A DNA stretch of 64,000 nt from Spirosoma endbachense. Its GTDB lineage: Bacteria > Bacteroidota > Bacteroidia > Cytophagales > Spirosomataceae. Position 1 is the stretch's first letter. Every line of letters begins with the position of its first letter. The stretch lies in contig NZ_CP045997.1 in NCBI RefSeq assembly GCF_010233585.1, forward strand, positions 6,499,018 through 6,563,017. The letters are read 5' to 3'. The notes beneath the pieces were generated by a model. It was not told the DNA's origin and ran no database searches. It worked only from the letters and a program-made list of their open reading frames with translations. Shown piece after piece: positions 50,458-59,646 of the stretch. The position numbers and the translations under genes were made by a program.

Positions 50458-51705
50458 CTAAAATGCCAGCGCCGTCTTTTCAATAATGTCGCATGCCTCG
50501 TGCATCTGGTCTTCGTTAATGACGAGCGGAGGAGCAAACCGTATTTTATCGCCGTGAGTTGGCTTGGTCAACAGACCGTTGTCTTTTAGTTTAAGACAGA
50601 TTTCCCAGGCCGTTTCGGAGCCAAGTTCGGGCCGTTCGGCAATGACAATGGCATTGAGCAAGCCTTTCCCACGAACAGATTTGACGAGGTCGGTTTTATG
50701 GCTCAACGCAGTCATACGAGCCCGGAAAATGTCACCCATCGCAGCTGCGTTCTCCGCCAGTTTCTCGTCTTCAACGACCTGAAGCGCTTCCATCGTAACA
50801 GCACATGCCAGCGGGTTGCCTCCATAGGTGCTGCCGTGTTCGCCAGGTTTAATAGTCAGCATTACCTCGTCAGACGTCATCACCGCCGATACGGGCATTG
50901 TTCCACCAGACAGGGCTTTACCCAATACCAGCAGATCAGGCTTTACGTTTTCATGATCGCAGGCAACCCGCTTACCCGTTCGGCCAATTCCGGTTTGCAC
51001 TTCATCGGCAATAAACAGGACATTGTATTTTGTGCACAAATCGCGAACACCACGCAGATAGCCTTCGTCAGGTACAACAACGCCAGCTTCGCCCTGAATA
51101 GGCTCAACCATAAATCCTGCAATATTCGGATCGCTTTTAAAGGTATCCTCCAATGCATTCAGGTCGTTGTAGGGAATGATAATGTAGCCGGGAACCAGCG
51201 GCCCAAAGTCGTTTGTACTGCTGGGATCTGTCGATGATGAAATGGCAGCCAGGGTACGCCCCCAGAAATTTCCGGCAGCATAGACGGTTTTAGCCTGGTT
51301 CTGCGGGATGCCTTTCACTTTATAGGCCCATTTGCGGGTTAACTTAAGAGCAGTTTCGCCCCCTTCAGCTCCTGAATTCATGAGCAGCGCTTTATCATAG
51401 CCAAAATATTCGCAGAGGAATTTTTCGCACAGACCCGTTTTATCGTTATAAAATGCCCTCGATGTAAGCGTTAGCCGTTGCGCCTGCTGAATCATTGCAT
51501 TAATGATCCGTGGATGGCAATGACCCTGGCTAACCGCACTATAAGCCGACAGAAAATCAAAGTAACGTTTCTCCTCCACATCCCACACAAAGACACCTTC
51601 GCCCCGCGTCAATACGGCCGGAATCGGATGGTAATTATGTGCACCGTAGTGCCATTCCAGTTGCATGGCCTGATCGGCGGCTGAAATCGGTGTTGTCGTT
51701 TCCAT
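50458..51705 (-). CDS. rocD: Ornithine--oxo-acid transaminase
   Basis: A 415-residue class III PLP aminotransferase. [48 protein letters not shown] is the ornithine aminotransferase N-terminus. [62 protein letters not shown] (Schiff-base Lys in GKALSGG) and [20 protein letters not shown] are conserved. It converts ornithine and 2-oxoglutarate to glutamate semialdehyde and glutamate. It is alone here; no arginase or P5C dehydrogenase is adjacent. Confidence 0.95.
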   Translation of the reverse strand: METTTPISAADQAMQLEWHYGAHNYHPIPAVLTRGEGVFVWDVEEKRYFDFLSAYSAVSQGHCHPRIINAMIQQAQRLTLTSRAFYNDKTGLCEKFLCEYFGYDKALLMNSGAEGGETALKLTRKWAYKVKGIPQNQAKTVYAAGNFWGRTLAAISSSTDPSSTNDFGPLVPGYIIIPYNDLNALEDTFKSDPNIAGFMVEPIQGEAGVVVPDEGYLRGVRDLCTKYNVLFIADEVQTGIGRTGKRVACDHENVKPDLLVLGKALSGGTMPVSAVMTSDEVMLTIKPGEHGSTYGGNPLACAVTMEALQVVEDEKLAENAAAMGDIFRARMTALSHKTDLVKSVRGKGLLNAIVIAERPELGSETAWEICLKLKDNGLLTKPTHGDKIRFAPPLVINEDQMHEACDIIEKTALAF

Positions 51706-51837
51706 AGCTCGCTGTGAAATAAGTTTAATATATTTAGGCGCCAGATGCTGGATTTTAGCCGTTGGTCGATTGATACTGTGCCTAACCAGTAGTCAATGCC
51801 AAAACTCAATACCCAAAATCAAACAGGCCGCTTGCTT

Positions 51838-51868
51838 CAAAAATACAGTTATTCAGGCATATGCCCAA
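51838..51868 (-). promoter_or_regulatory. Possible promoter of rocD
   Basis: Read leftwards: TTG (51868-51866), 20-nt spacer, TATTTTTG (51845-51838). It matches the Bacteroidota consensus and lies about 130 nt upstream of the rocD ATG, overlapping the 5' end of the divergent DUF5522 gene. Confidence 0.4.
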
Positions 51869-52040
51869 AAGCATGTCATCGCAGCCAGAGAAGAAAAAAA
51901 TTGCAGGTTTAGACGAAACTGATTATTACTATACACCCGAAGGTTTTGTTGTTTTTACTGCCGCCTATCATCTCAAACGAGGTCATTGCTGCAAAAATGG
52001 TTGCCGTCATTGCCCCTATGGATTCAAAAAAAAGGAGTAA
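51861..52040 (+). CDS. DUF5522 small cysteine-rich protein
   Basis: A 59-residue protein: MPKSMSSQPEKKKIAGLDET, then DYYYTPEGFVVFTAAYHLKRGHCCKNGCRHCPYGFKKKE. The C-terminal RGHCCKNGCRHCPYGF with four or five Cys and His (C43, C44, C48, H50, C51) is the hallmark of DUF5522, a short Bacteroidota family and a likely metal-binding motif. YYTPEGFVVFTAAYHLKRG is the conserved middle. It precedes rpmB by 63 nt and the rpmB promoter partly overlaps its 3' end. Function unknown. Confidence 0.85.
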   Translation: MPKSMSSQPEKKKIAGLDETDYYYTPEGFVVFTAAYHLKRGHCCKNGCRHCPYGFKKKE

Positions 52041-52044
52041 TGAG

Positions 52045-52075
52045 TTGCAGATTATGAATAGATTAGGTAATTTTG
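52045..52075 (+). promoter_or_regulatory. Promoter of rpmB
   Basis: TTG (52045-52047), 20-nt spacer, TAATTTTG (52068-52075), followed by GCGCCC. A strong match to the Bacteroidota consensus. The expected start lies near 52082, about 22 nt before the rpmB ATG. Confidence 0.75.
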
Positions 52076-52103
52076 CGCCCTCATACGGAAAACGAGTACG
52101 GTA

Positions 52104-52343
52104 ATGGCCAGAGTTTGTCAAATAACAGGAAAGCGCACGCGTACGGGAAACAATGTTTCTCACGCCAATAATAAAACCAAGCGTAAATTTTTCCCGAACC
52201 TGCAAAAGAAGCGGTTCTTCGTCGAATCAACCGGCGAGTGGGTTACGCTGAAAGTGGCTACATCGGCCATTAAGACCATCAACAAAAACGGTCTGGAAGC
52301 AACGCTCCGCAAGGCATACGAGCGCGGTACGCTGTCGGTATAG
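52104..52343 (+). CDS. rpmB: 50S ribosomal protein L28
   Basis: A 79-residue ribosomal protein bL28: MARVCQITGKRTRTGNNVSHANNKTKRKFFPNLQKKRFFVESTGEWVTLKVATSAIKTINKNGLEATLRKAYERG. The GNNVSHANNKTKRKFFPNLQ block is diagnostic, and the zinc cysteines of some homologues are mostly absent (only C5). It has its own promoter and a strong terminator, so it is not followed by rpmG as in many Bacteroidota. Confidence 0.96.
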   Translation: MARVCQITGKRTRTGNNVSHANNKTKRKFFPNLQKKRFFVESTGEWVTLKVATSAIKTINKNGLEATLRKAYERGTLSV

Positions 52344-52367
52344 TCTTTCGCAAGATATTTATCAGTG

Positions 52368-52397
52368 AGCCTCTTCCGCTACGGAGGAGGCTTTTTG
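52368..52397 (+). terminator. Terminator of rpmB
   Basis: AGCCTCTTCC (52368-52377) and GGAGGAGGCT (52383-52392) pair with one G-U around a 5-nt loop, followed by TTTTTG. Begins 25 nt after the rpmB stop. Confidence 0.88.
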
Positions 52398-52488
52398 TGT
52401 TTGTAATTACGGTTTTGAGTTTACGGTATTCGGCCCTACTAGGCCGGCTTCACTAAATTGACAATCGTAAAACCAAAAACGGTTTTTC

Positions 52489-53211
52489 ATGAAACTGAAC
52501 TTTGAAGACCTCATCGTTTTCGAAAACGATGATTATATACTGATCAATAAACCACCTCACGTAGCCTCGCTCGACGAACGCACGGTTGACCGGGGTGGTC
52601 AAAGTATTGTGCGCATGGCAAAAGCCTACCATGCTGATGCACAACTCGGCCATCGGCTGGACAAGGAAACATCGGGAATTCTGGCCATCGCCAAAAATCC
52701 GGAGGCTTATCGGCATCTGGCAATGCAGTTTGAGCACCGTGAGGTTACGAAACGCTATCATGCCGTTACGAATGGTGTACACGATTTCGACGGCATTTCG
52801 GTCTATTTGCCCATTTCGCCCATCAAGGACGGAACGGCTGTCCGAATTGACCGAGAGAAAGGCAAGGTTGCTGAAACAATTTTCAATACGCTACAAGCCT
52901 ATCGTACGACCACGCTGGTCGAGTGCATGCCCATTACGGGGCGAATGCACCAGATTCGGGTCCATCTGATGTGTCTGAAAGCGCCAATTGTCAACGATCC
53001 GACCTATGGAGGTGAACCCGTCTTTCTGTCGGATGTGAAGCGTAAGTTTAATCTTAAGCAGGGCACCGAAGAGCAACCGTTAATTCATCGTGTTGCGCTC
53101 CACGCTCATTCATTGACATTCAGCCTGTTGGACGGCGAAGAGAAGACATTTATAGCCCCCTATCCTAAAGATTTTGGCGTACTGGTGAAGCAGTTGGAAA
53201 AATTTAGTTGA
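52489..53211 (+). CDS. RluA-family pseudouridine synthase
   Basis: A 240-residue pseudouridine synthase without an S4 domain. The catalytic motif GHRLDKETSGILAIAKN (54-70) contains the nucleophile D58. The start has the typical ENDDYILINKPPHVASL (12-28), and the end has the LVECMPITGRMHQIRVHLMCLKAPIVNDPTYGG block (about 143-175). RNA target (tRNA or rRNA) unknown. The flanking gap after the rpmB terminator holds only A/T-rich filler. Confidence 0.92.
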   Translation: MKLNFEDLIVFENDDYILINKPPHVASLDERTVDRGGQSIVRMAKAYHADAQLGHRLDKETSGILAIAKNPEAYRHLAMQFEHREVTKRYHAVTNGVHDFDGISVYLPISPIKDGTAVRIDREKGKVAETIFNTLQAYRTTTLVECMPITGRMHQIRVHLMCLKAPIVNDPTYGGEPVFLSDVKRKFNLKQGTEEQPLIHRVALHAHSLTFSLLDGEEKTFIAPYPKDFGVLVKQLEKFS

Positions 53212-53300
53212 GTCGTTTATGGCTTTCGGTTTACTGTTTATGGTAGTTTCGCACCGGCCTACAAAAGCTATAAATTGTAAACCGATAACTATAAACCCAA

Positions 53301-53600
53301 ATGTTCGTTCATACCGTTTTCTTCTGGCTTAAACATCCCGAAAACCGGGATGACCATGATGCTCTCCGGGCTGGTCTGGAATCACTGAAAGCTGTACAGG
53401 AAATTTCGGCTGCCTACATCGGTACGCCCGCCGAAACCCGCCGACCCGTAATTGATCACTCCTACGATTTCACGCTAACGTTTGTCTTTACCGACAAAGC
53501 AGCTCATGATGCGTATCAGGTGCATCCGATTCACGAGGCATTTGTGGCCAGTTGTTCTCACCTGTGGGAGCGCGTGCAGGTGTATGATGGTGTAAGTTAA
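53301..53600 (+). CDS. Dabb (stress-responsive A/B barrel) family protein
   Basis: A 99-residue dimeric alpha/beta-barrel domain: FVHTVFFWLKHPENRDDHDALRAGLESLKAVQEISAAYIGTPAETRRPVIDHSYDFTLTFVFTDKAAHDAYQVHPIHEAFV. The N-terminal H-x-V-F-F-W-L-K strand and the YDFTLTFVF/HPIHEAFV end are diagnostic. Such domains bind small molecules and are linked to stress or secondary metabolism; specific role unknown. Confidence 0.9.
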   Translation: MFVHTVFFWLKHPENRDDHDALRAGLESLKAVQEISAAYIGTPAETRRPVIDHSYDFTLTFVFTDKAAHDAYQVHPIHEAFVASCSHLWERVQVYDGVS

Positions 53601-53604
53601 GCAC

Positions 53605-53645
53605 AGGAGCAGGGAGAACGAACACCATCGATTTTCCCTGCTCCT
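53605..53645. terminator. Bidirectional terminator between Dabb gene and ohr
   Basis: AGGAGCAGGGA (53605-53615) and TCCCTGCTCCT (53635-53645) form a perfect 11-bp stem with a 19-nt loop between convergent genes. Confidence 0.75.
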
Positions 53646-53650
53646 CGCTT

Positions 53651-54064
53651 TTAGACCAATACTTCTACTTTTATATCCATATTTCCTTTTACGGCCTTGG
53701 AGTAGGGACAAACAGCGTGTGCCGTTTCGGCCAGCTGCTGAAGTTCGTCGTGATCCATACCGGGTGCTTTCACAACAATCTTACCCGACAGAAACATACT
53801 CTCTCCGTCTTTATTGAGTGAGATACTAACCTCAACAGCATGTTCGGGCAGGATAACTTTCTTCCTTTTGGCAATGCCCATTAGTGCACCGTTGTAGCAG
53901 GAGCTATAGGCCGCAGCAAACAACATTTCCGGGTTAGGTTTTCCACCTTCTCCATGCATTTCAACTGGCCGACGGATATCCATTTCCAGAATACCATCAA
54001 GCGATTTAACATCCCCCTCGCGCCCGCCGACATTGCTGACGGTGGCTGTATACAGCGTTTCCAT
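53651..54064 (-). CDS. ohr: Organic hydroperoxide resistance protein (Ohr/OsmC family)
   Basis: A 137-residue thiol peroxidase subunit. It starts METLYTATVSNVGGREG, has GKPNPEMLFAAAYSSCYNGAL with the peroxidatic Cys (C56), and ETAHAVCPYSKAVKGN with the resolving Cys (C119). It reduces organic hydroperoxides using lipoylated partners. I use the ATG at 54064; an upstream in-frame ATG at 54100 adds 12 basic residues. No OhrR repressor gene is adjacent. Confidence 0.94.
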   Translation of the reverse strand: METLYTATVSNVGGREGDVKSLDGILEMDIRRPVEMHGEGGKPNPEMLFAAAYSSCYNGALMGIAKRKKVILPEHAVEVSISLNKDGESMFLSGKIVVKAPGMDHDELQQLAETAHAVCPYSKAVKGNMDIKVEVLV

Positions 54065-54442
54065 TCGTTGAGTTTTTAATTTATTGCTTTTACGTAGCAA
54101 ATGATTAACCGTACCTGTCCAGAAAGGTTAATTATATCAATGACTTTCCCTCCGGGAATAGCCTGGCAATGGCCTATTCAGTAATTAATAGGCCCGTCTA
54201 TCACATAATGTTCTGTTTAGCCAGAACCAGATTGTATATTTCTAAAAAACGGCGAAACGGTTCTGGTCATAAAGGCAAAGAATTTGCTGGGATTTATGTA
54301 AACATACCAACACCTAATTGGGCTCTTACCCGTTCAGTTCATCCATGGGTTGCCAACATTCAATCATTTTGAACTACCTTTGCCTTAGGGCTTTATTTAA
54401 ACTAAAAGCGCAATAGAACGGGTTGAGCCGCGTTTTTCGTTA
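54065..54442. other. Non-coding gap with a promoter
   Basis: About 380 nt between ohr and the TPR gene. No convincing gene is seen: a 67-codon frame on the plus strand has no family likeness and ends in mixed low-quality sequence. The ohr promoter should lie in its left part. The right part holds the probable TPR-gene promoter at 54350-54382. Confidence 0.5.
54350..54382 (+). promoter_or_regulatory. Likely promoter of the TPR gene
   Basis: TACCTTTG (54375-54382) matches the Bacteroidota -7 box; a TTG at 54350-54352 lies 22 nt upstream, a slightly long spacer. Expected transcript start near 54389. Confidence 0.5.
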
Positions 54443-56251
54443 ATGATGCACTACGACACGCAGACCAACATGAATACATCATACAGATTTCTTCTTAATC
54501 ATCGACTTATCGGGTTAGTTGGTTGCCTGAGTATGGTGCTATGGCTTACGGCATCGCCTGCAGTAGCGCAACGTAAACGCATCAAAGCTGACTCGACCAT
54601 TGCCAAACCCGGATCAGGTTCAACAACCACGGTTCGGATGGAAGAAGAAACGCTATTTGCTGAAGGAATGCGGTTTATGATGACCGATGAACCGGCAAAA
54701 GCCATTGCCCAGTTTGGCAAAATCCTGCAGAAATACCCCAACAATGCAGCTGCACAATACTCAACGGCGAATGCCCTGATAAAAACCGGCAAAACCACCG
54801 AAGCCATTCCTTATGCTTCTAAAGCCTATTCGCTGGATAAAGAGAATAAATTTTACGCCCTCCTGCTGGCAGAACTTTATGTCAAACAGAAACGCTATGT
54901 TGAAGCCGAAGAGCTCTATGAAACGCTGCTAAAAAAAGGCACCGAAAATGTAGAGTATGGCGTTGAACTGGCCGCGATTTACCTTTTCGACGAAAAACCT
55001 GATAAAGCCCTCGATACCTATAACAAGGTAGAACGGGAGTTGGGACTGAATGAAGAAATTACGCGTCAGAAACAGCGAATCTACCTTAAGCAGAATAAAA
55101 TTGACAAAGCGGTTGAAGAGGCCGAGAAATTAGTTGCTTCGGAGCCAGGTGATCCTGATTATCTTCTCGAAGGTGCCGAACTACTCATCGCCAACGACCG
55201 TACTGACCAGGCCATCACCTGGATCGATAAAGCGCTGAAACTTAATTCAGATCTACCTCAGGCACACGTTCTGCTGGCCGATATTTATCGAAAAAAGGGC
55301 GATATGGCCCGCGTTAGCAAAGAACTGAATCAGGTCCTTTCCAATCCGAATCTGGAAGCGGGGTTAAAAGCCCGCATTCTGTCGAGTTACGTTGGCATGA
55401 CCGGAGAAAACCCTACGGCCCAACAGGATGCGCTCAGTATGGCGCAGAATTTAGCTAAAACCTCGCCAAACGACCCCAAAACACAGGTGATGGTTGCGGA
55501 TTTACTGATGCAGCAGGGCAAGAAAGTTGAAGCGCGTGACGCCTACGCCAAAGCGGCTCGTTTAGATGGATCAATCTATGAGGTTTGGGGCGCCTTATTG
55601 CAATTAGATGGTGAATTGAATCAGGTAGATAGTTTGCTCGATCACTCCCAAAAAGCGCTCGAAGTGTTTCCGACACAAGGGCTTTTCTGGTATTCGAATG
55701 GATCGGCCAATCTCTATAAGCGGAAGTATCAGGAAGCTGTCGATGCGTTGGAAGAAAGTAAAAAATTGCTGGCTGCTACCTCGAACAACGAACTCAAGAA
55801 AGGCATTGAAGCCCAATTAGGCGATGCCTATAATGGCCTTGGCGATCACGCAAAATCCGACGAAGCCTACGAAGCGGTGCTGAAAGTAGACCCATTGAAC
55901 GATCACGTTCTCAATAACTATAGCTACTTTCTGTCATTGCGGAAAGCAAATTTGCCACGGGCTTTGCAGCTGGCTCAAAAGCTCGTAGAACGGAATCCAA
56001 CCAATGCAACCTACCTGGATACCTACGCCTGGGTGCTCTATATTTCGAAAGATTATGCCAAGGCAAAGCAATATCTGGAAAAAGCAGTGGCCGATCCGGC
56101 GGGTGTAAGCGGAACGATTATCGAACACTATGGCGATGTTCTCTATCAGCTTGGCCAACCCGACAAGGCGGCCGAGCAATGGAAACTTGCGAAAACAAAA
56201 GGTGGTGGCAGTCCCGATTTAGAAAAGAAAATTGCCACCGGAAAGTTGTAA
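54443..56251 (+). CDS. Secreted tetratricopeptide repeat protein
   Basis: A 602-residue TPR protein with a signal peptide (cleavage near ASPAVAQ, about 43). From about 65 to the end, helix pairs with TPR spacing follow: EGMRFMMTDEPAKAIAQFGKILQKYPNNAAAQYSTANALIKTGKTTEAIPYASKAYSLDKENKFYALLLAELYVKQKRYVEAEELYETLL and later repeats, ending YAKAKQYLEKAV...GDVLYQLGQPDKAAEQW. About twelve repeats. A second ATG at 54470 (MNTSYRFLL) may be the start. It heads a TPR-DUF4292-EnvC cluster found in Bacteroidota and probably serves in envelope or lipoprotein assembly (inference). Confidence 0.9.
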   Translation: MMHYDTQTNMNTSYRFLLNHRLIGLVGCLSMVLWLTASPAVAQRKRIKADSTIAKPGSGSTTTVRMEEETLFAEGMRFMMTDEPAKAIAQFGKILQKYPNNAAAQYSTANALIKTGKTTEAIPYASKAYSLDKENKFYALLLAELYVKQKRYVEAEELYETLLKKGTENVEYGVELAAIYLFDEKPDKALDTYNKVERELGLNEEITRQKQRIYLKQNKIDKAVEEAEKLVASEPGDPDYLLEGAELLIANDRTDQAITWIDKALKLNSDLPQAHVLLADIYRKKGDMARVSKELNQVLSNPNLEAGLKARILSSYVGMTGENPTAQQDALSMAQNLAKTSPNDPKTQVMVADLLMQQGKKVEARDAYAKAARLDGSIYEVWGALLQLDGELNQVDSLLDHSQKALEVFPTQGLFWYSNGSANLYKRKYQEAVDALEESKKLLAATSNNELKKGIEAQLGDAYNGLGDHAKSDEAYEAVLKVDPLNDHVLNNYSYFLSLRKANLPRALQLAQKLVERNPTNATYLDTYAWVLYISKDYAKAKQYLEKAVADPAGVSGTIIEHYGDVLYQLGQPDKAAEQWKLAKTKGGGSPDLEKKIATGKL

Positions 56252-56379
56252 AACGGTTTCTGACGTATGGTTTACGGTTTATAGTTTACGATTAAGGCTG
56301 CTGACGGTTAGTAAATAACCCCAAAGCCCTCCAAAACTGAAGACCGAAAGTCAAATACTGAATGCCGAAAACCACCCAA

Positions 56380-57282
56380 ATGAATAAATACCTGTTAATT
56401 GTTCTTCTTCTGGGCGTGTTGGTAAACTCGGAAAGCTGTCGACGTCGGCATCTATCTCATTCGAGCAGCTCTCAACCAACTGCCACCATTTCAACACCAA
56501 CCTCATCGACTACCATAACGCCCGACTCTTCGGTGGCGGATCACCCAACACCAGTTCGACCGGTCGATTCAATAGCCACAACACCTCGCCCAACACGTCC
56601 AGGCATTGAAGAAGCACGGGCTAACGTGGCCGAGATCGACTTTCGCTTTCTGACGGCCAAATCAAAAATTTCATTCAAAAGCCCCAATCAGGATATTGAT
56701 AACGCCAACATCAACATCCGGGTCCGCAAAGACAGTCTGATCTGGCTGTCAGTATCCAAATTAGGAATCGAAGCAGTGCGCGGACTGATTACCCGCGACT
56801 CGATCACAATTATCAATAAAATTCATAAAGAGTACTCCGTTTATGATTTTCCGACTCTGAGCAAGCAATTCAATTTCGCCATGAATTTCGAATTATTACA
56901 GGCACTGATCGTTGGTAATTTACCGTTGCCCAAACGCCCGGCTCAGAAAATCAAAAACGAACGGGATTATTTACTGTTACGCCAGAGCGAGGGTAAAGTA
57001 CTGGTCGAAAACTACATTGGTGAGCAGGATCGGAAACTAAAAAAACTGATGGTAACCGAACAGCCAACAAAAAACACCTTGCGGCTGGATTATGAAGATT
57101 TTACGTCGCTGAATAACTTTCTGTTTCCGTATACAAGCCTGGTAACGCTTGATTACCAATCGAGAACAGATGGTCAGTTTTACCAGACATTGCTACGGAT
57201 TAAACACAATAAAGTTGAACTGGTTGATAAAGCTCCAGGATTTCCATTCACGATTCCAGCCAGTTATCAACGTCGGCCGTAA
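56380..57282 (+). CDS. DUF4292 lipoprotein-like envelope protein
   Basis: A 300-residue protein. The N-terminus MNKYLLIVLLLGVLVNSESC is a probable lipoprotein signal with Cys20 as lipidation site, followed by a Ser/Thr/Pro-rich linker (about 25-80). The DUF4292 domain begins near FRFLTAKSKISFKS and includes VRKDSLIWLSVSKLGIEAVRGLITRDSITIINK, resembling LolB/LolA-like beta-sandwich domains. It follows the TPR gene and precedes the EnvC-like gene by 22 nt. A LolB-like lipoprotein role is inference. Confidence 0.82.
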   Translation: MNKYLLIVLLLGVLVNSESCRRRHLSHSSSSQPTATISTPTSSTTITPDSSVADHPTPVRPVDSIATTPRPTRPGIEEARANVAEIDFRFLTAKSKISFKSPNQDIDNANINIRVRKDSLIWLSVSKLGIEAVRGLITRDSITIINKIHKEYSVYDFPTLSKQFNFAMNFELLQALIVGNLPLPKRPAQKIKNERDYLLLRQSEGKVLVENYIGEQDRKLKKLMVTEQPTKNTLRLDYEDFTSLNNFLFPYTSLVTLDYQSRTDGQFYQTLLRIKHNKVELVDKAPGFPFTIPASYQRRP

Positions 57283-57304
57283 GTAATTTTGTTTCTTAGC
57301 CCTT

Positions 57305-58726
57305 ATGCAATCTAAAGCGTTTTCGATGCCTGTTTCTTTCCAACTGAGCCTGGGCTTACTGGTAAGCCTATATTTGTTGGCAATACCTGGAATGGCACAG
57401 CTAACCCAACGGAATCGGCAGACACTGGAAAAAGAGAAGAAGCAAAACCTGGAGAAAATGGGGCAGATTCGAACCATTCTCAATCAGACCGCATCCGAAA
57501 AACAGGTAGGCCTGGGGCAGCTCAAAGCACTTAATCAGCAGATTAACGCGCAATCGCAGCAAATTAACCTGCTCAATAAAGATCTTAAACTGACCGAGTC
57601 CGAGATTTCCGAACTTCGCCAGGCCAGTAATACGCTCAAACGCGACCTGAACAAGTTAAAGGCCGAATATGGCTCGATGGTGTACGCAGCGGATAAACGC
57701 CGTCAGCAGGTCAATCCAATGGGTTTTCTGTTTGCATCCGATAACTTCAACCAGTTGGTTGCCCGTTACCGGTATCTCCGTCAATATTCTGATGCCCGGC
57801 AAAGTCAGGTTCGGCAGATGAATAATGTCCAGACGATGTTGCAGGGGAAGCAACAGGCCACTCAGCGAAAACGCAAAGAGCAACAGGGAACGCTGGTAAC
57901 GAAAGTGCAGGAAAGTAAAAAGCTGGAAAACCTGAAAGATGAAAAAAATCAGGTTGTCAAAGCGCTGAGTGTTAAAGAAGTTGAACTTCGTGCTGAGCTG
58001 GCCGAAAGTCGCCGGGCGGTTGGTCGGCTGGAATCCATGATTACCCGGCTGATTGCGCGGGAAGCAAAAGAACGGGCGGAGCGGGAAGCCCGCGAGCGTG
58101 CCGAACGCGAACGCATAGCCCGACTCGAAGCGGCCCGTAAAGCCGCCGAACGAAAACGAGCCGAAGAAGCAATTGCTGCTGCTGAAAAAGCGGGCGAAAA
58201 ACCAGCCCCCGCCGATGTAGCCAAAGCAGAGACCCCAGCCGAGCCCGAACCGGCTCCTGCCAAACCAGATGAACGCCGTAACAATAACCTTAACGATGAA
58301 GAGTCGGCACTGGCTTCTTCCTTTACAGCTTCTCGGTCAAGGCTCCCCTGGCCTGTTACAAAAGGCTTTATTTCTGACCACTTCGGGCGAAAGCCTCACC
58401 CCGTACTAAAAGGCATTTATGTTGAAAATCAGGGTGTTGATATTCAAACCAATGCCGGAGAAGGTGTTCGATCTGTCTACGACGGTGTGGTACAGGACGT
58501 GGCCAATATGCCGGGGATGAACAATGTCGTGGCTATTCAGCATGGCGACTACTTTACGGTTTATGCCAAGTTGCGTAGTGTTTCCGTACGGGTTGGGCAA
58601 CGCGTAAAAGCCCGCGAATCGATTGGTACCGTCGCGACCGATAAAAATGGGGTTTCTGAAATGCAATTCCAGATCTGGAAAGAGTTTACCAAACTCAACC
58701 CGGAGTCTTGGCTCCAGCCTCATTAA
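57305..58726 (+). CDS. EnvC-type murein hydrolase activator with degenerate LytM domain
   Basis: A 473-residue periplasmic protein: signal peptide (ending LLAIPGMAQ, about 32), a long coiled coil (about 35-280, e.g. RQTLEKEKKQNLEKMGQIRTILNQ), an Ala/Pro/Glu-rich linker, and a C-terminal LytM/M23 domain (about 345-470; WPVTKGFISDHFGRKPHPVLKGIYVENQGVDIQTNAGEGVRSVYDGVV). The HxxxD zinc motif is replaced (QGVDI) and the final HxH is altered (VYAKL), so it likely activates amidases rather than cutting itself. TAATTTTG at 57284-57291 could be a local -7 box. Confidence 0.9.
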   Translation: MQSKAFSMPVSFQLSLGLLVSLYLLAIPGMAQLTQRNRQTLEKEKKQNLEKMGQIRTILNQTASEKQVGLGQLKALNQQINAQSQQINLLNKDLKLTESEISELRQASNTLKRDLNKLKAEYGSMVYAADKRRQQVNPMGFLFASDNFNQLVARYRYLRQYSDARQSQVRQMNNVQTMLQGKQQATQRKRKEQQGTLVTKVQESKKLENLKDEKNQVVKALSVKEVELRAELAESRRAVGRLESMITRLIAREAKERAEREARERAERERIARLEAARKAAERKRAEEAIAAAEKAGEKPAPADVAKAETPAEPEPAPAKPDERRNNNLNDEESALASSFTASRSRLPWPVTKGFISDHFGRKPHPVLKGIYVENQGVDIQTNAGEGVRSVYDGVVQDVANMPGMNNVVAIQHGDYFTVYAKLRSVSVRVGQRVKARESIGTVATDKNGVSEMQFQIWKEFTKLNPESWLQPH

Positions 58727-58744
58727 GCTATTCGAAAGCTTCAG

Positions 58745-58773
58745 TTGTCAGTTACTAAAAAGCACTACCTTTG
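58745..58773 (+). promoter_or_regulatory. Promoter of panB
   Basis: TTG (58745-58747), 18-nt spacer, TACCTTTG (58766-58773), a good match to the Bacteroidota promoter. Start expected near 58780, which supports the panB ATG at 58817. Confidence 0.65.
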
Positions 58774-58816
58774 CAGCCATTTGACTGCTTACTCAGAATT
58801 GCAACTGACCACTGAC

Positions 58817-59635
58817 ATGTCTGTTCATAATCCCGATATCAAGCGCGTTACAACGCACACCATTCAGGAACTGAAAAATAAGGGGGAGAAGATCTCAGCC
58901 CTCACCGCCTACGATTATTCGATGGCGCGCGTAGTCGATACGGCTGGCGTTGAGCTGATTCTGGTCGGCGATTCGGCCTCGAATGTAATGGCGGGCCATG
59001 AAACCACCTTGCCAATTACGCTCGATCAGATGATTTACCACGCCAGTTCGGTAGTACGAGGTGTCAAACGGGCGTTAGTTGTGGTTGACCTCCCTTTCGG
59101 CTCCTACCAGGGCAACTCCTCCGAAGCACTGCGTTCGGCGATTCGAATCATGAAAGAATCGGGCGCTCATGCCGTAAAAATGGAAGGTGGCCAGGAGATC
59201 CGGGAATCAATTGTCCGCATACTAAGCGCAGGCGTTCCGGTAATGGGCCATTTGGGTTTGACACCCCAGTCTATTTATAAATTCGGCACTTACGCCGTCC
59301 GGGCAAAAGAAGAAGCGGAAGCGCAAAAACTCATCGACGATGCCCACATGCTTGAGGACATTGGTTGTTTTGGGGTTGTATTGGAAAAAATCCCCGCTAC
59401 ACTGACCAAAACAGTATCTAAAAGCCTTACTATTCCAACCATCGGTATAGGCGCTGGGCCCGATGCTGACGGTCAGATTCTGGTTCTCCACGATATGCTG
59501 GGCATCAATAATGAGTTTAAGCCTCGTTTCTTACGCCGGTATGCCGATTTGCACACGATTATAACCAAGGCTATTGCCCATTACGTGGACGATGTAAAAG
59601 CCAACGACTTTCCGAACGAGAAAGAAGCTTATTGA
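58817..59635 (+). CDS. panB: 3-methyl-2-oxobutanoate hydroxymethyltransferase
   Basis: A 272-residue TIM-barrel enzyme of pantothenate (CoA) synthesis. [41 protein letters not shown], then [30 protein letters not shown] (metal-binding VGDS), [30 protein letters not shown] and [24 protein letters not shown]. The upstream reading from 58745 would begin inside the promoter and is rejected. panC and panD are not in the window. Confidence 0.96.
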   Translation: MSVHNPDIKRVTTHTIQELKNKGEKISALTAYDYSMARVVDTAGVELILVGDSASNVMAGHETTLPITLDQMIYHASSVVRGVKRALVVVDLPFGSYQGNSSEALRSAIRIMKESGAHAVKMEGGQEIRESIVRILSAGVPVMGHLGLTPQSIYKFGTYAVRAKEEAEAQKLIDDAHMLEDIGCFGVVLEKIPATLTKTVSKSLTIPTIGIGAGPDADGQILVLHDMLGINNEFKPRFLRRYADLHTIITKAIAHYVDDVKANDFPNEKEAY

Positions 59636-59646
59636 GTTAGTAACTA

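Noticed and set aside
54169..54372. A 67-codon plus-strand frame in the gap between ohr and the TPR gene
   Set aside because: No family features, no ribosome binding site, and it runs into the likely TPR promoter region. Treated as chance.
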